This document shows, one piece after another, positions 32,689 through 47,338 of a stretch of 64,000 nt of DNA. Under the pieces are notes generated by a model. It was not told the origin of the DNA. It worked only from the letters and a program-made list of their open reading frames with translations, and made no database searches. Made by a program: the position numbers and the translations under genes. Origin of the DNA: Diplosphaera chodatii (lineage: Eukaryota > Chlorophyta > Trebouxiophyceae > Prasiolales > Stichococcaceae); contig JAALGY010000051.1 of assembly GCA_032358165.1 (NCBI GenBank), forward strand, positions 682,001 through 746,000, read 5' to 3'. Within the stretch, counting starts at the first letter, position 1; the number at the start of each line of letters is the position of its first letter.

Positions 32689-35600
32689 ATGCTGTCGTGC
32701 TTCAGCCGGCCACGCGCCAAGGACGATGGCCACGGCGGCAAGCAACGGCGCCGGCGCATCTTCGAGGCCGTCTTCAGCGAGGCGCACTCCAGGTCGGACA
32801 TGACCAACGGCTCCAGGGCCGCAGCCGTGCAGGTGCAGCAGCCACAGCTGGTGAGCCTGCAGCAGCATGTGGGCGAGGCCAAAGCTGGCACGCCGCTGAG
32901 CAATGGCGGGTCCCCAGTCTGGCAGCAGCCGCGGGACAGCGAGCTGGCTCCGCAGCCGGCCACGCCTCCGCCGTCCCTGCCCCGCGTCAGCCGCCAGCAG
33001 CCGCCGCCGCAGCAGCAGCAGCAGGCCCAGGCACGGGCCGCGCAGCAGGACCAGACCCTTAGGCAGCCACCGCCGATCGCGGTGACCCGCCCCAGCTGGG
33101 CGTCTGAGGGATCCTCGCTCGAGGGCGCGGCGTGGGTGGCCGGCCGCCGCCGCCACGGCCGCAGCGGGGACGCCAGCGACATCAGCGACTCCAGCTTCAC
33201 GTCGGCGCGCTCCAGCTTCAGCTCGCAGGTGTCAGGCCCAGCGTCCAGCGCCGATGTGTCGGGTTTCTGGCCGCCCTACCGCGAGTCAGGCTCAGTGGCA
33301 CCGTCGACACGCGGTGGCAGTGAGGACGGCAGCCCGCGGCAGCACCGGCCACAGATCAAGCGGCCGTCGTGGTACGCAGCGCAGTTCGGCCCGGACTACG
33401 CCACGTTGGACGATCTGGGGGATGCCGGCGGGGAGCTGAGCCGGGCGGCGGCGCTGGCGATTGGCTGGCAGCAGGAGGGGCCCGACGACTCCGAGAGCCT
33501 CAGCGGCGTCAGCAGCCAGCACGGCGAGGACGACGGCGCGGCCGCGGGGCGCGCCGGCGTCTCGTGGCCGCACAGCCGGCTGCCGCGCCTGGACCCCCAG
33601 TCGCCGGTGGGTGCTGCTGTATGGCAGCCTGTACTGCACTGAGTATGAAGTAGGAAGAGTCAGCTGGACACTGCGTATGGAGTGGAATACGGTGTACATG
33701 GTTGTCCCCAGGGGCGCTGTTTCCTTGGGAAAGTGAGGGGCAGTGTCCAGAGCACCATAGCATGTGATTGCTCGCTGGAAATGCAGGACATGAGCCGGAA
33801 TGTCAGCTGGGCGGGTGGCCGGGGTGAGGACGATGCCGCCAGCGAGGCGTCAGCAGAGTCGGCAGCGTCAGTGCAGGAGCTGCTCACCCAGGCAGAGGCA
33901 GCATTTGCAGGTAACACAGTGGCGCACCACAAGCCAACCTGGTCGACACGCCAGTTGATCGAGGTTCAGAAGGTATCTTGTACGTTGGACCATTTGCCCT
34001 GGACCATCTCCAATGTATGGACGATGCAGCGGCGTATCTCAACCAAGGCATGTTTTTGATGAAACAGAGGGGCGCTTGCTGCACGTGCGGGAGCTGCTGC
34101 GCCAGGCGGCGGCGCGCCACGGCTGCTCCTTCCGCGAGCTGCTGGCCGACGGCGCTGCGGCGGCCTTCGGCACCGGCGTCAGCTGCTCCCTGGACCTGCG
34201 GCAGGTGCGGCGCTGACAGGCGCAGACACCCGTGCGCATCTGTCGCTGGGTGCCTCTGAAGCCTGAACGGAGCCACTGGGGATCATTTCTTGTTGCGCTT
34301 TGTATAGTAGCGTCTGAGGCCACACTGAGGCATACCACCCTGTGTCTGCAGCTGGGTCTGGAGCTGGACCTCATCCGCCGCAGCCTGTCGGACGCCCAGG
34401 ACCTGAGCGGCTACGAGACCTCCTGCGACAACGACCTCCGCATCCTGTACCGCCACATTAAGGGTGAGCTGAAGCGTGACATCATGGTGGGGCGTTGTCG
34501 CTCTGTGCCACCGGCCTGCTGGTGTGCCTCCCTTGGCGCTTGGGCGCACAGCAGGGTGTCAGCACCAATGGCAACAGGATGCCACAGCGTGTTTCTTGGG
34601 AGCTGCCGCCCTGCGAGCGGACATGGCAATCCTATATGTAGCGCGCACAGTCCCTATACCAACCTTGCAACGGTTATGTTAATCTGCTGGCGCAGGCTCT
34701 GGCGTGCACAGCTTCCGCTTCGAGGCGACGTACGACTGCCCGCTGTCGCACATGCTGGCGCTCACCCGCGAGTTCGACCTGCTGGGCACCTGGAACCGCA
34801 TGGCGCTGGACCCCGCCATCCTCGCGGAGCCGTCCATCTTCGACAACATCGTGTACACAGGTGCAGACAGCGCGCTGTCTATCACTTGCGCCCTGGTTGC
34901 TGATTGACTGGCTCTTTGTTGGCTGGGCGTGAAACCAGCACGCTTCAACCTTCTAGGCACATTGCAGCGATGTACCATGCTCAACACTTCTGTATGAGCA
35001 GCCTTATCATCATGCAAGGATTTTCCTGTTGGGGCACTCGTCCAGCCTTGGGGTGTGCTGTGTGCTGCAGGACAGTGGATGCCATTCCCTCTCAGCGCTG
35101 TGGACATGGTTGTGCGCACCAACTGGAGCGACCTGCTGGAGGTAATGTTCGCTGTCCTGTTCACCGTGCTTGCAATGCCATTCGAGGGGCATCGATAAGC
35201 ATGGTGCTGAGATAAGCATGGTGCTGGTGTGCCTCCTTTAACATTACATTTTGCTCACAAGCTCCCCCCAGCCCTTGAAGAACACCATGCCAACCTTGTG
35301 GCTGCTCCGGATGCGCCACAGGAGGAGGGTTCCATGCTGGTGACAATGGCAGACCACTCGGAGCATGCACCAGATGAAGGCCTGAAGCCGCTGCCGCGCA
35401 AGGCGAGCAAGCGCCGCCGTATTCAGCTGCTGGAAGGCAGCTCCAGCATCCTACAGCCCTACCCCTGCACCGAGGGTGGGCCTGCCTGTTTGAAGTTACA
35501 GGCTGCATCTGCTTCAGGCTGCATCTGCTGTCCGAGGTCTCCTGTACATGTACCTTGCAATGGACGCATCTGTGCATTCGACAACATAGGGTAAAGCTCA

Positions 35601-36379
35601 GAGCAACCCTCGACAGCACTGTAATCCACGTACAAAACAGGCATGCCATATGTATATGCAGATGGGCGGCAGCGGTGCCGATGTGCTGTGCTCGCACATC
35701 TCAACCCGCATGTGCCGCATGTCCCTGGCTTCCTCATCACCTTCGTGCTCAAGGTCAGCTCCTCGATCCATGTGCTTTGTAACACTGACTAGCGCATCAG
35801 TGCTCGGCCAACATGGTGTCAACACTCTAGCTCTGCAGGCTGAGCACCTCAGCGAGTGTCCACGTTAGAGTGCGCTGCTTGCACATCTCCGAGGGCAACT
35901 CCGTGAGCAGGTCTCATGTCGATACGCCTGCTGTGACCCAGGTCATGAGCCCCTTCATCTACAACGCCACACGAGACATGCTCGCCAGCAGCTTCAAGTC
36001 CCCCGACATGGAGCTGCCCCGCCGCATGGCCGCCAACCCGCAGCTCTATGCAAAGGTGCTCAGCCTGCCAACCTGGCTTCTGGTCAACGAGTCTGATACT
36101 GCACCTGGCTCTCCTGGTGTGAGGCCAAGTTGAGGTCGCGACATGCACCTGCCGCTGTCCTGCAGTTACACATGGCAGAGTAGACACTCGGCAGAAACAA
36201 GTGCTGTTGACCTTTCGATGCCTGTCTGCTGGCCCCTGTTCCGTGCTAGCTAGTGTACGCTTTGTTTACTGTTTTTGTGCTGATTGCAGGTTGAGGAGCG
36301 TTTCCAGAGTCCGCCCTACGGCACACCGCCACCTCCGCCGCCGGGGCGGTCGCTGGCCACCTCCTTCCGCAACCTCTGA
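32689..36379 (+). CDS. START-like lipid-transfer-domain protein, paralog 2
   Basis: Ten exons: 32689-33606, 33787-33910, 34068-34204, 34352-34463, 34696-34860, 35071-35141, 35322-35475, 35662-35753, 35942-36055, 36290-36379; 1977 nt, 658 aa, phases closed. Residues 1-306 are disordered (Gln, Pro, Ser, Arg; several QQQQ runs) after MLSCFSRP, shared with paralog 1. A helical segment follows (LLHVRELLRQAAARHGCSFR). From about residue 430 the START-like part reads VHSFRFEATYDCPLSHMLA, LTREFDLLGTWNRMALDPAI, QWMPFPLSAVDMVVRTNWSD, VLAHLNPHVPHVPGFLITFV, then ASSFKSPDMELPRRMA. START domains bind sterols, phospholipids or ceramides in a helix-grip pocket. Assignment is by pattern, so a relative such as the broader SRPBCC fold is possible. 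Confidence 0.75.
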
Positions 36380-37076
36380 TGCCAGTCTCGGAGGGAGACT
36401 ATGGAAGGGACAGCAAGGGCGATGTCCGGCTCTGCTCGACAATGGCCCAGCTGCAGGGCAAGCCGCATTTGCTGGCTGCGGTGCTTCGGGCCCTCCCTCA
36501 CATGGCTGAGAAAGTGCTGCTTGACAGCGACAGGTTTCTCACAGCGTGCGGCTGATTGCTTTCGCTGGTGAGGTTACCAGAACAATATGGTGCTACGACT
36601 ACACTAGTACGATCAACATGGGGCCTTGTCCGGCCTAGGAGTACGAGTGGTGCATCTTTGCATCTGGGCAGCGTCCACTGAGGATTGTTGTGGGTCAAAT
36701 GACGCCGATGCTGGACAGGTGCAGCTGTCCATGCATCTGCTGATACAGACAGCAATTTGATTTGCGGAACAACAGCTAGGATCTGCATTCGCTGCGAATG
36801 ATTTGATGGACAGCAGTGTGTGTTACTGCAATGCTGCATTGGAGTGTGTCATTTGCATGATGCTGCTCCTGACCTGTGATTGGTGTAAGCTTTACAACAA
36901 AACCACAACTTGCAACACCTGCGCATAATCGCCATGAGCACGAGGAAGCTGTGCCTGCTTGCACACACGAGTGCTGCTACCACACAGAAACATCCCTGGA
37001 GGTGACTAGCGTTGTCGGAGCCTGTGCCGGGTGGAACCAGTTGCAGCTCCCCAGCTTCAACATGCCGCCCACAGCA
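36380..37076. other. Convergent 3' region
   Basis: It contains the 3' UTRs of START-like paralog 2 (+) and dyskerin (-). The element TGTAAGCTTTACA at 36884-36896 has a TGTAA on each strand. No coding signal was seen. Confidence 0.5.
36884..36896. terminator. Candidate bidirectional poly(A) signal
   Basis: TGTAA (36884-36888, + strand) and TTACA (36892-36896, TGTAA on the minus strand) lie back to back between two convergent genes. TGTAA is the known poly(A) signal of green algae such as Chlamydomonas. Use here is inference; it would give 3' UTRs of about 500 and 200 bases. Confidence 0.45.
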
Positions 37077-40158
<3,082 letters not shown>

Positions 40159-40482
40159 GTTTGCCGGTCTATGAGTGCCCCTCCGCTCCAAGCCAGGATC
40201 GCTGCCCAGCGTCAGCCTCCAACACCGCCCATAGGCTGGCAGCCACCGCTCTCAGCAGCTATTCGACGTGATCACCGTCCCACGACTGTGCAGCCACGGA
40301 CACGAAGCGACACTGGCCCCGTAACAGGCCGTCGGCCCGTCGCTTGGAGCGGCACTGCTTCCGCTGCTGCCGCTAGTCAGCATTGCTGGAGGACCTGGTG
40401 GTGGACACTGCGCACCACACCGTATGGTGTTACTAGATTGCTTGCACACCCAGTTAGTGAAGCGCATGGCCGAGCATCGCTG
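40159..40482. promoter_or_regulatory. Divergent promoter of dyskerin and mL43
   Basis: The two start codons are 324 bases apart on opposite strands, both for ribosome-related proteins. A shared promoter is likely. No motif was identified with confidence. Confidence 0.4.
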
Positions 40483-40917
40483 ATGGCACGCAACGGCGTG
40501 TGGCAACTCAAGAAGCTTACGGTGAACTACTGCGACTGGGGCGGCAGCTCGCGGGGCGCCAGGGATTTCCTGCAGAGGGTGCTGCCCTCATTTAAGGAGC
40601 ACAACCCGCAGCTGGACATATCAGCGCAGGTGAAGCGCGGCCAGCACCCGCATCTCACCGCCGAATACGCCAACCGCAGCGAGCGCATAGTGGACGTGAA
40701 GAACAAGGAACCAGAGGAAATCCTGGAGCACAGCCTGTGGCTGCGTGGCTCTGCTGGTCGCAAGACCTCGCATCGTGTGCGGAAACGCCACATCACGCAG
40801 CAGCCGTCAGTTCAGGGCGCGTGGGGTACATCTCTGGATTCTGCTGGCCATGCGATGCAGCCAGCCGGGTGTGCGCCGGGGGAAAGCACAGCTGGTGCCG
40901 GGGCGGCCGCTCGATAG
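40483..40917 (+). CDS. mL43: Mitochondrial large-subunit ribosomal protein mL43
   Basis: A single uninterrupted exon of 144 codons from MARNGVWQLKKLTVNYCDWG. The segments SSRGARDFLQRVLPSFKEHN, LTAEYANRSERIVDVKNKEP and EILEHSLWLRGSAGRKT match the mL43/MRPL51 thioredoxin-like (L51/S25/CI-B8) domain. Start: the family begins almost exactly here, although the same frame is open upstream to 40171, only 13 bases from the dyskerin ATG, and could add an Arg-rich leader. After the conserved 100 residues the protein ends in a short Gly/Ala tail. It is intronless among intron-rich neighbours. It acts in the mitochondrial ribosome. Confidence 0.9.
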   Translation: MARNGVWQLKKLTVNYCDWGGSSRGARDFLQRVLPSFKEHNPQLDISAQVKRGQHPHLTAEYANRSERIVDVKNKEPEEILEHSLWLRGSAGRKTSHRVRKRHITQQPSVQGAWGTSLDSAGHAMQPAGCAPGESTAGAGAAAR

Positions 40918-41397
40918 TCGTGCAGCTATGCAGGGATGCTCTACGTAGAGTTCGTCAGGGCAAACTGACCGGGGCCGGCACCTACCAGGTTGCACATTGT
41001 CAGGGCACTCAAGACAGGACTCTTATGACAGCTCCTCAAGCGAAAAAAACTCAGTTCTGGTGGCACATTCAGCAGCTGATTGCTGTGCTTGCAGTGTACC
41101 GCCAGTCAATACACAATCAAACAACCACTTGACAAGATCGTGCATCAAGCCCGAACTTCAGCAAGATACTTCGCACACAACGACCACGCAGCCAGCTGCC
41201 GGCTGATGCTGTGCATCCAGCCTTCGAACTTGGCACGGCGCCAGATCGTTATGCCGAATGCAACTGCCGCCATGGACTGGCAAATATAGCATCTGTATGC
41301 ACAGTTGTCATAACCTAACCCAACTGAGCATCGACCGCCCTGCAGCGGCAGCTGGCTGATGGCACAGCATGCAGCTGTCGGAGAAGCGGCGCTACAA

Positions 41398-41433
<36 letters not shown>

Positions 41434-41463
41434 AAGCTGGTGACCTCGCAGGACAGGCCGTGC
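40918..41463. other. Convergent 3' region with a CTG repeat
   Basis: It lies between mL43 (+) and the DUF1206-like gene (-). It holds (CTG)10 and no coding signal that fits either gene. Confidence 0.45.
41401..41430 (+). repeat. (CTG)10 trinucleotide repeat
   Basis: Ten perfect CTG units (CAG on the minus strand) lie about 35 bases beyond the inferred stop of the DUF1206-like gene, so they fall in its 3' UTR. If the last exon were chosen differently, the tract could encode a poly-Gln tail. Confidence 0.9.
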
Positions 41464-44400
41464 TCAGACAGCATTGGGCCCTGTGGCTGATGCGTTGCCA
41501 TTTGCACCCTTATGCTCTGCTACCGGCACGATATTGTCCTGCAGCGCATCAGGGGAGAAATTTTGCAACCTCCCAGCGCATGTAAGTTGGACACAATTGA
41601 AACACACATATTGAGGGAATGTGCTGTGCCTGCCCATGGAAAAGGGGCAGGTCCTGCAACCATCTACGGATCAGCACACCACCTTTAGGATATGGGCGTG
41701 CTGTTTGGCATGGGCCTTTTTGTCCGCCTTTTCCTTGCGTTTCCTGATCATTTCGTCCATCTCTGCCTGCAACACGAGTTGCACACCATGGCAAGTTCTC
41801 ATATGCTGTGCAGCAAATGCAGGGGAATACAGCGGGTGAGATGCAACACTATAACCTTCTGCAGATACCGGCTGCACACGTCGCTATGCCACAACACAAC
41901 ATGAATGCACCTGAGACGGCAGAGGCGTGGGGAAGATCTTGGCGGGATACGCATTGAGGCATGCGAACAGCGCGTACAGGATTAGCCCGAAGCCAATGAG
42001 GAACAGGATCGCCTGGCCCCAACCATGGTTCTGCAGGCATTGAAAGAGTTTCCAGTTGGTTTCCACGGTGGCGGAGGCTGGACCTTGGCAACCACATTCA
42101 GTATGCAGAGTGCTGGGTGCCAAAGTCAACGTGATCACGTTGGTCAGCCGAGACCCACAAAAGGCATGCCAGCTGAGCAGTTAGACAATACTGTTGGCAC
42201 GTTCTGCCACGTGCATCAACCACGCAAATGGTCGCGCCGATGTGCTGGTTTGCCATCAACCACACAGGTCGCGGCCGTGCGGAGCTTGACCAACGAAACA
42301 CAAGCGGGCCTGCACCATTCAACCCCAGGGTGTCGGGAGAGGACGTGCCTGCAGCTGGGTGAAGGCACGGCCGATGGTGTTCTTCTCCTTCTCATTGGGG
42401 TCGGGTGATTCACTGCCGTCCAGCGCGCGCCACATCAGCACGGACACCAGCAGGAACAGCCCGGCGCGTCCCAACTGCCCCAAGTGCCCCGTGATCAGCG
42501 TCAGCCACTTCACCCACGGCCGCAGCTCCTGCGGCATCAGGCTCAAGGCTTGCCAGTGTGCCAACGACTGTCGGCAGGCATGCCTCGGCCGGGAGCACAT
42601 GCAGGTGCGCACCAATCGGTGACTGCAACCTCGCACGCAGGTCTGCAGCAGGGATTGTCATCACCAGGCCAAGCTGGGCAGGGTGATTTTGGTGCAGATA
42701 ATCTGCTGTGTTGGCATGCCGCTCAGTGCGATCGTGCTAGGTGAGGCTGATGTGTGAACGCCTTCGACAGCAGAACCGTGACCCTCACCTTGAGCCGAAG
42801 TTCACGGTGGAACTTCTTGGTGAGGGCGCCTTGGAGCATGACAATGACGGCGATCAGGAAGGCAAGCCCGACCATGACCAGGCCAAACCGCCCAAAGGCA
42901 CTGCCTTGCCAGCTCTTGGTGAAGTCGCTGCCGCTTGACTGTAGTGCAGGGACAACACCCTTGACACGAACCTTGATCAGGTGGGTGGGCACAAGACGCA
43001 GCGTCAGATGACGGCATGGTGCAACAGGCAGCACACATGCCCGTGGCAGCAGTTGCAGCAATGTTCAGCAGGAAGCGAGGGCACGCACGTTGCCAACGGC
43101 GTCGTTGTGGTAGTCAATCGCCTTGGGAATGAGCACGATGATGTAGCCCAGGTACGCGCAGTACACGGCGCCGGACACCAAAGGGCTCAGCCGGAAGCGG
43201 AAGAAGTTGGTGAACTTGCTGTAGCATGGGTGACTGCCCTGCGGTTGCAGGTCCGCAGCAGATGTGTGCTCTGGACACCTCACAACCAGCGCCTTTTCCT
43301 CCATCTATGTTGGCGCAGCATCCCTGCAGCCGCTTGACCGCAAGCTGGCATAGACCAGGAGCGGTGGCAGGCAGGTCTCCGATCTCATTCGAGCTGCAGG
43401 ATGCAATAAGGTGGCTGCCTTGACACAGATTGGCACCTGAGCTGTGACGCCCTCCCAGAAGCGCCAGATGATGTACGTGGCCAGCGCCACGGCCATGACA
43501 ATCAGAATGTATATACCTGCTGCGCCCTTGCCGATGAGCACAAATGCTCCCTGCATGCCGCACAGCATAGGGTGTGCAATGCGTGAATGATGGCTTCAGG
43601 CTCGTGGCAGATGCTAGCTGCCGCAACCCTCTGGTGTGGCAGCACACCTGTGGCGAGGCGTCGATATTCAGGTCCTCGGATATGGCGCCACGACAGCACA
43701 GGCCGCCAATTAATCCGTACACAATGCCCTTGGCCACCCAGCCAATGCGTCCTGCACATGCCGTTCACAGCCCACAATCAGCAAGGGAGGTGTCTGGCAG
43801 AATTGCTAGCCCAGCTCGGGTGCAAAAGTTCGCAGGCTTTGTTCAATCAAGGGGCACACGTGTGTTGCAACAGCACGTGGGGGCTTTGCCACGAAGTAAC
43901 GTGAGCCCAGCGGCCTGGCAAGCATTGCTCCGTCCTCGGCATGCAACAACTGCGTGCTGTCGAGACCAGGCATGCCAGATGCGGTTCGTTGCTGCATGTG
44001 TGAAGCTCAGTGTCTGGCCAGTGGGGCAACGTTGATGCTGTTCAGTGACAGCCAGCAACTGGGAGACCCACCCAGCACTGTGACGGCGCGCAGGTGCTTG
44101 CCCTTGACACCCGCATGCGTTGCGGCCTTGAAGCGCTCTGGCAGGTTGTCAAAGTGGACGCGGCTCGTTTTCTTAACATGCTCTGGCAGCTTTTCGACGG
44201 GCACGCCGGGGAAGGCCTGCAAATGTGGCGACAGCCAGCTTGCACCAGGCATGTATCCAGATTGGTCGTTTCCCTACAGTGTGAGGCGCATGTGGATGCC
44301 TTCTGCGCAAACTCAATGGCAACATGACACCACTGGGCGGCAGACACGCTCCGCGCATGCACCTGCACTACTACGTGCAAGACGACACAGAGCAAAGTGC

Positions 44401-44585
44401 ATGGCTGGTGGAGGTTCATGCACAGCACGCAGCAGCGGTCTCACCTTCTCCACATCGATCGTCTCGCCAGTGCGGGTGTCCACGAAGGCCTCCGAGGGTC
44501 TTTCCAGCTCCGCTTTGGTCCCGTTCACGCCGTTCATGCCGTTGTGCGCCGCCTCCACGTCGCTCACGCCGTTGAGCGGCGCCAT
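41464..44585 (-). CDS. DUF1206-like multi-pass membrane protein
   Basis: It starts MAPLNGVSDVEAAHNGMNG at 44585; the stop is at 41464-41466, after DNIVPVAEHKG. Exons on the minus strand lie near 44585-44445, 44215-44040, 43752-43650, 43560-43440, 43225-43080, 42960-42790, 42530-42360, 42030-41920, 41770-41692 and 41535-41464. The cytosolic N-terminus contains TSRVHFDNLPERFKAATHAG. Three hydrophobic pair-repeats follow: RIGWVAKGIVYGLIGGLCCR with AGIYILIVMAVALATYIIWRF; FFRFRLSPLVSGAVYCAYLG with FGRFGLVMVGLAFLIAVIVM; and GHLGQLGRAGLFLLVSVLMW with QAILFLIGFGLILYALFACL. This triplicated 'G..a.G..Y...G' arrangement is the DUF1206 pattern. A Lys-rich tail ends the protein. Function is unknown. Exon edges are approximate. 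Confidence 0.7.
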
Positions 44586-45596
44586 TGCCAGCGCTGTGCT
44601 GCCGCGGCAGCTGCCAGCTGAGTCAGCCCTGCTGCATGGCGAGGAAAACGGGTCTTTGCCCGACTGACCAACATGCAGCAAGCCAAACAGCCCTGTGCGC
44701 CGGAGGTGCTACCTCAGCCGATGCTACATGTGCTGTGCCACTCTGCAATGACGTGCCTGGAGCCCTGCCAACCTGGGCCAAACGCTGACAGCTGAGGTCC
44801 GGCGCAAGCAGCAAAGACAATGAGACCTGACTGTGACGACTGTTCAGATTCAAGACAGAAGTATAGCACGTGTCGTGCTACTACCAGAGGCAGATAGAAT
44901 AGCATGCACGCTTAGGATGCAGGTCAGACTCGAGGCCAAGTCGGTGAGCCGAATAAGATGCCCCGCAGCCATCTATGCAGCCAGCTCATCCTTGTCCGAA
45001 GCACCTGTTGCGCCACGGCTGTCGAGGCTGCCTGCAGGCAGTTGTGGGGACGCTCCGACAAGTGCGCCCCTAACTGCGCTGGCACTCCGCCCGCACCGCG
45101 CCTTCGCGTCCTGCTGTTTCGCAAGATGCACTGGCGGGTGCTTGCAATCAACGCACGTAACTTTGCAGGACGGCAGCCACGGCGCAAGGCCCAATCTCGG
45201 TCCACATAACGATCTGCGCCACTCGGTGCCAAGGGGAGTTTACGTTTACTCCCCTTGCTCGGTGCCTGATCCAGGGCGGGCGTTGGCGGTGATGTAAAGT
45301 TGTACGACATGTTGCAGTGCTGCCTGCTGCGAGCCTGCCTTCCTACCGATCCAGCAGTCGGTCCGATTGACAGGAAGCCGCTGGGCCAGGTCGTTGGCGT
45401 AGGGCTGCCTTTTGCAGTAGACGGCCCGATGCTGCGCCGCCTGGTACCGATACAACGGCACCAACACAGCCACACTCCAACAGGCCAGCCAGCGTGTCCC
45501 CTTCCTTCCATCCTTCCGAGCAAGGACCTTGGCGTACGAGCCAGCCAGTCGTCTGTGTTCTCTCACCCAAAGGCCTGCCAACAAAAACACCCTCCC
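44586..45596. other. Spacer with a possible small gene and an inverted repeat
   Basis: On the minus strand an ATG at 45310 opens MSYNFTSPPTPALDQAPSKG, then SGADRYVDRDWALRRG, and stays open to 44924. A spliced alternative would end in SDKDELAA near 44985. Neither is recognised. The hairpin at 45231-45256 lies inside it. Confidence 0.25.
45231..45256. repeat. Perfect 9-base inverted repeat with 8-base loop
   Basis: Arms aaggggagt (45231-45239) and actcccctt (45248-45256) flank the loop ttacgttt. The nine bases ctcggtgcc are repeated directly just outside both arms (45222-45230 and 45258-45266). Confidence 0.85.
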
Positions 45597-46410
45597 TCAA
45601 GCAGCAACAGTGGTCTGCTCATCCACGGCGGCGCCATCCTGGCCGATGCGCGATGACACCTCGTCAATGGCTGCGTTCAGCTGCTCGATCTTCTCCGCCA
45701 GGTCCTGCTTGGTAGCTTCGGGAGACTTCTTCTCCTCCTCAAGGAAGCGCGGCAGCTTCAGCCGCTGGTCATCACTGAGCAGAGCCTTGGAGATCTGTGG
45801 CGCGAACAGGTACCCCAGCGCGCCAAAGATCGCGCCGCCCACCAGCACTCCGGCAAAGAAGCCGCCACTAGAGTCCCGCGACGCCCTGCCACAGGCACAT
45901 TGTCGGCTGGTCCTTGCTTGTTACCAGCGTCAGTTCCTCATTGCAGGGCCATGCCATGGTCACCGCCAGACTCAGCAGCAGCACCAGCAGCCAGCATCGG
46001 GCTGGCCCCACTTTGCGTTGCTTGCACGGCTGCCAGCCTGCTTTAGACACGTGCTCTTGCTAGTTTGGCTGATTGACAGAAGTAGCAGCCCACTGGCAAG
46101 TGGCGCAAATGCTGCACATGAGCAGCTGCAGAGCAGGGCAGAGAACATTAAGACCATTGAGGAGCATGGATGTCCCATGTTGCTAAACATGAGCAACCCT
46201 TGACAGTTATGGCTGTGTTTATATCCAAGTGCTCTGTCAAGTGCACTACCTGACGGCAACACAGCGTGCGCGCGCCCCTCGCTGCTGGTGCGGTCCCTGG
46301 GCCGCCAGCCGCAGCTGCGGCCGCACATTCAGCGCATGTTGCCGTCTCACTGACAGCGTTTGCGGCGTCGACGAACTCGCTGCCAACGAGCCTGCGCAGT
46401 TGCCGCACAT
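45597..46410 (-). CDS. Chloroplast inner-envelope-type small membrane protein
   Basis: Two exons, 46410-46250 and 45885-45597; 450 nt, 149 aa. The start MCGNCAGSLAASSSTPQ opens a 55-residue Ser/Arg/Ala/Gln-rich, acid-free transit peptide ending near RCVAVRAS. A single glycine-zipper membrane segment follows (GGFFAGVLVGGAIFGALGYL), then FAPQISKALLSDDQRLKLPR and a helix, EKIEQLNAAIDEVSSRIGQD. This matches the plant family typified by Arabidopsis At1g42960, localised to the chloroplast inner membrane, of unknown biochemical role. The frame of exon 1 is fixed by the phase-2 join; another open frame over exon 1 does not join. The soluble coiled helix suggests oligomerisation. Confidence 0.85.
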
Positions 46411-47338
46411 GTGTTCAGGGTTGTTGGCTTCCCACAGCTAATCAGTACACACCACGTTTTCAGAACCTGAATGAAGTCAGAGCACGTCCACACGAATCAT
46501 CTGGCGATACTGAGCATGAGCAGACCTGCACATTGCGTGCGTGCTGCTGCCATGCTGCTCAGATCGCACGGGCAATATGTTTCGACGCGGTGCAGTTAGA
46601 TCAAGCAAGCAAAAGCATCAGCTACACGCTTCCATACAACCAGCAGTAGCAGAGCACTTGATGCGACACGAGGCGGAATTGACATTTGCAGTGGCGAGTC
46701 AGCACAACATCCTGGCAGGGGGCCTACGATTGAGTGTGGACTTCGCCTCGCTGCTGCGTATTGCCTCAGTTTCAGCGTTTGCGACATCAATCAGCATAAT
46801 AAGCCAGCTGCGGTGCAGCTCAGTCTACTGTTCAATCGCAACGTTTTCTGCTTCCACGGGCCCTGCATCGGCGCATGATGCGCACGCAGCCTTGACTCTG
46901 CCAAGGCCTTCGCCCGCCCATGCCCACGTGATTGCCAGCAACACAGCTTCTAGCACTGGCTTACACACTGATCTAAGGATAGCAAGTGCAGTGTAACCTG
47001 AGGCCCAATGCACTAGTGCAAATCTCATGCGCTTCAGCGTGCGCACAGACTTTCGCGAAAAGCAGCCTCGTGGGAAGTGACGGTTCCAGTGCTGTTATAG
47101 GCACGGTCAACTCTGCCCTGACACAGTCCTGAAGGGGCATCCCATGAGGTGCAGCACATGCACTGCGAGCGTTCCAGGATTTTAGCACGACCTTTCATCA
47201 ATCTTGTTGACTGAGCAATCACGACGGACGTTCCGATGGAGTTCCGTCGAACTGCATTTCGTTGCCGAACGCACGCTCACGCTCGTTTTTGTCTGCTGCT
47301 ATGCGCAGGCACAGGTGGATGTCAGTGGTCACAGCATC
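46411..47338. other. No recognised gene
   Basis: Divergent spacer between the envelope protein (-) and APC11 (+). Moderately long frames on both strands over 46541-47046 have no family motifs and oppose each other. I see no basis for calling either. Confidence 0.4.

Noticed and set aside
46541..47046. Opposed hydrophobic-looking frames on both strands
   Set aside because: Neither has a start with acceptable context, a family motif or plausible introns.
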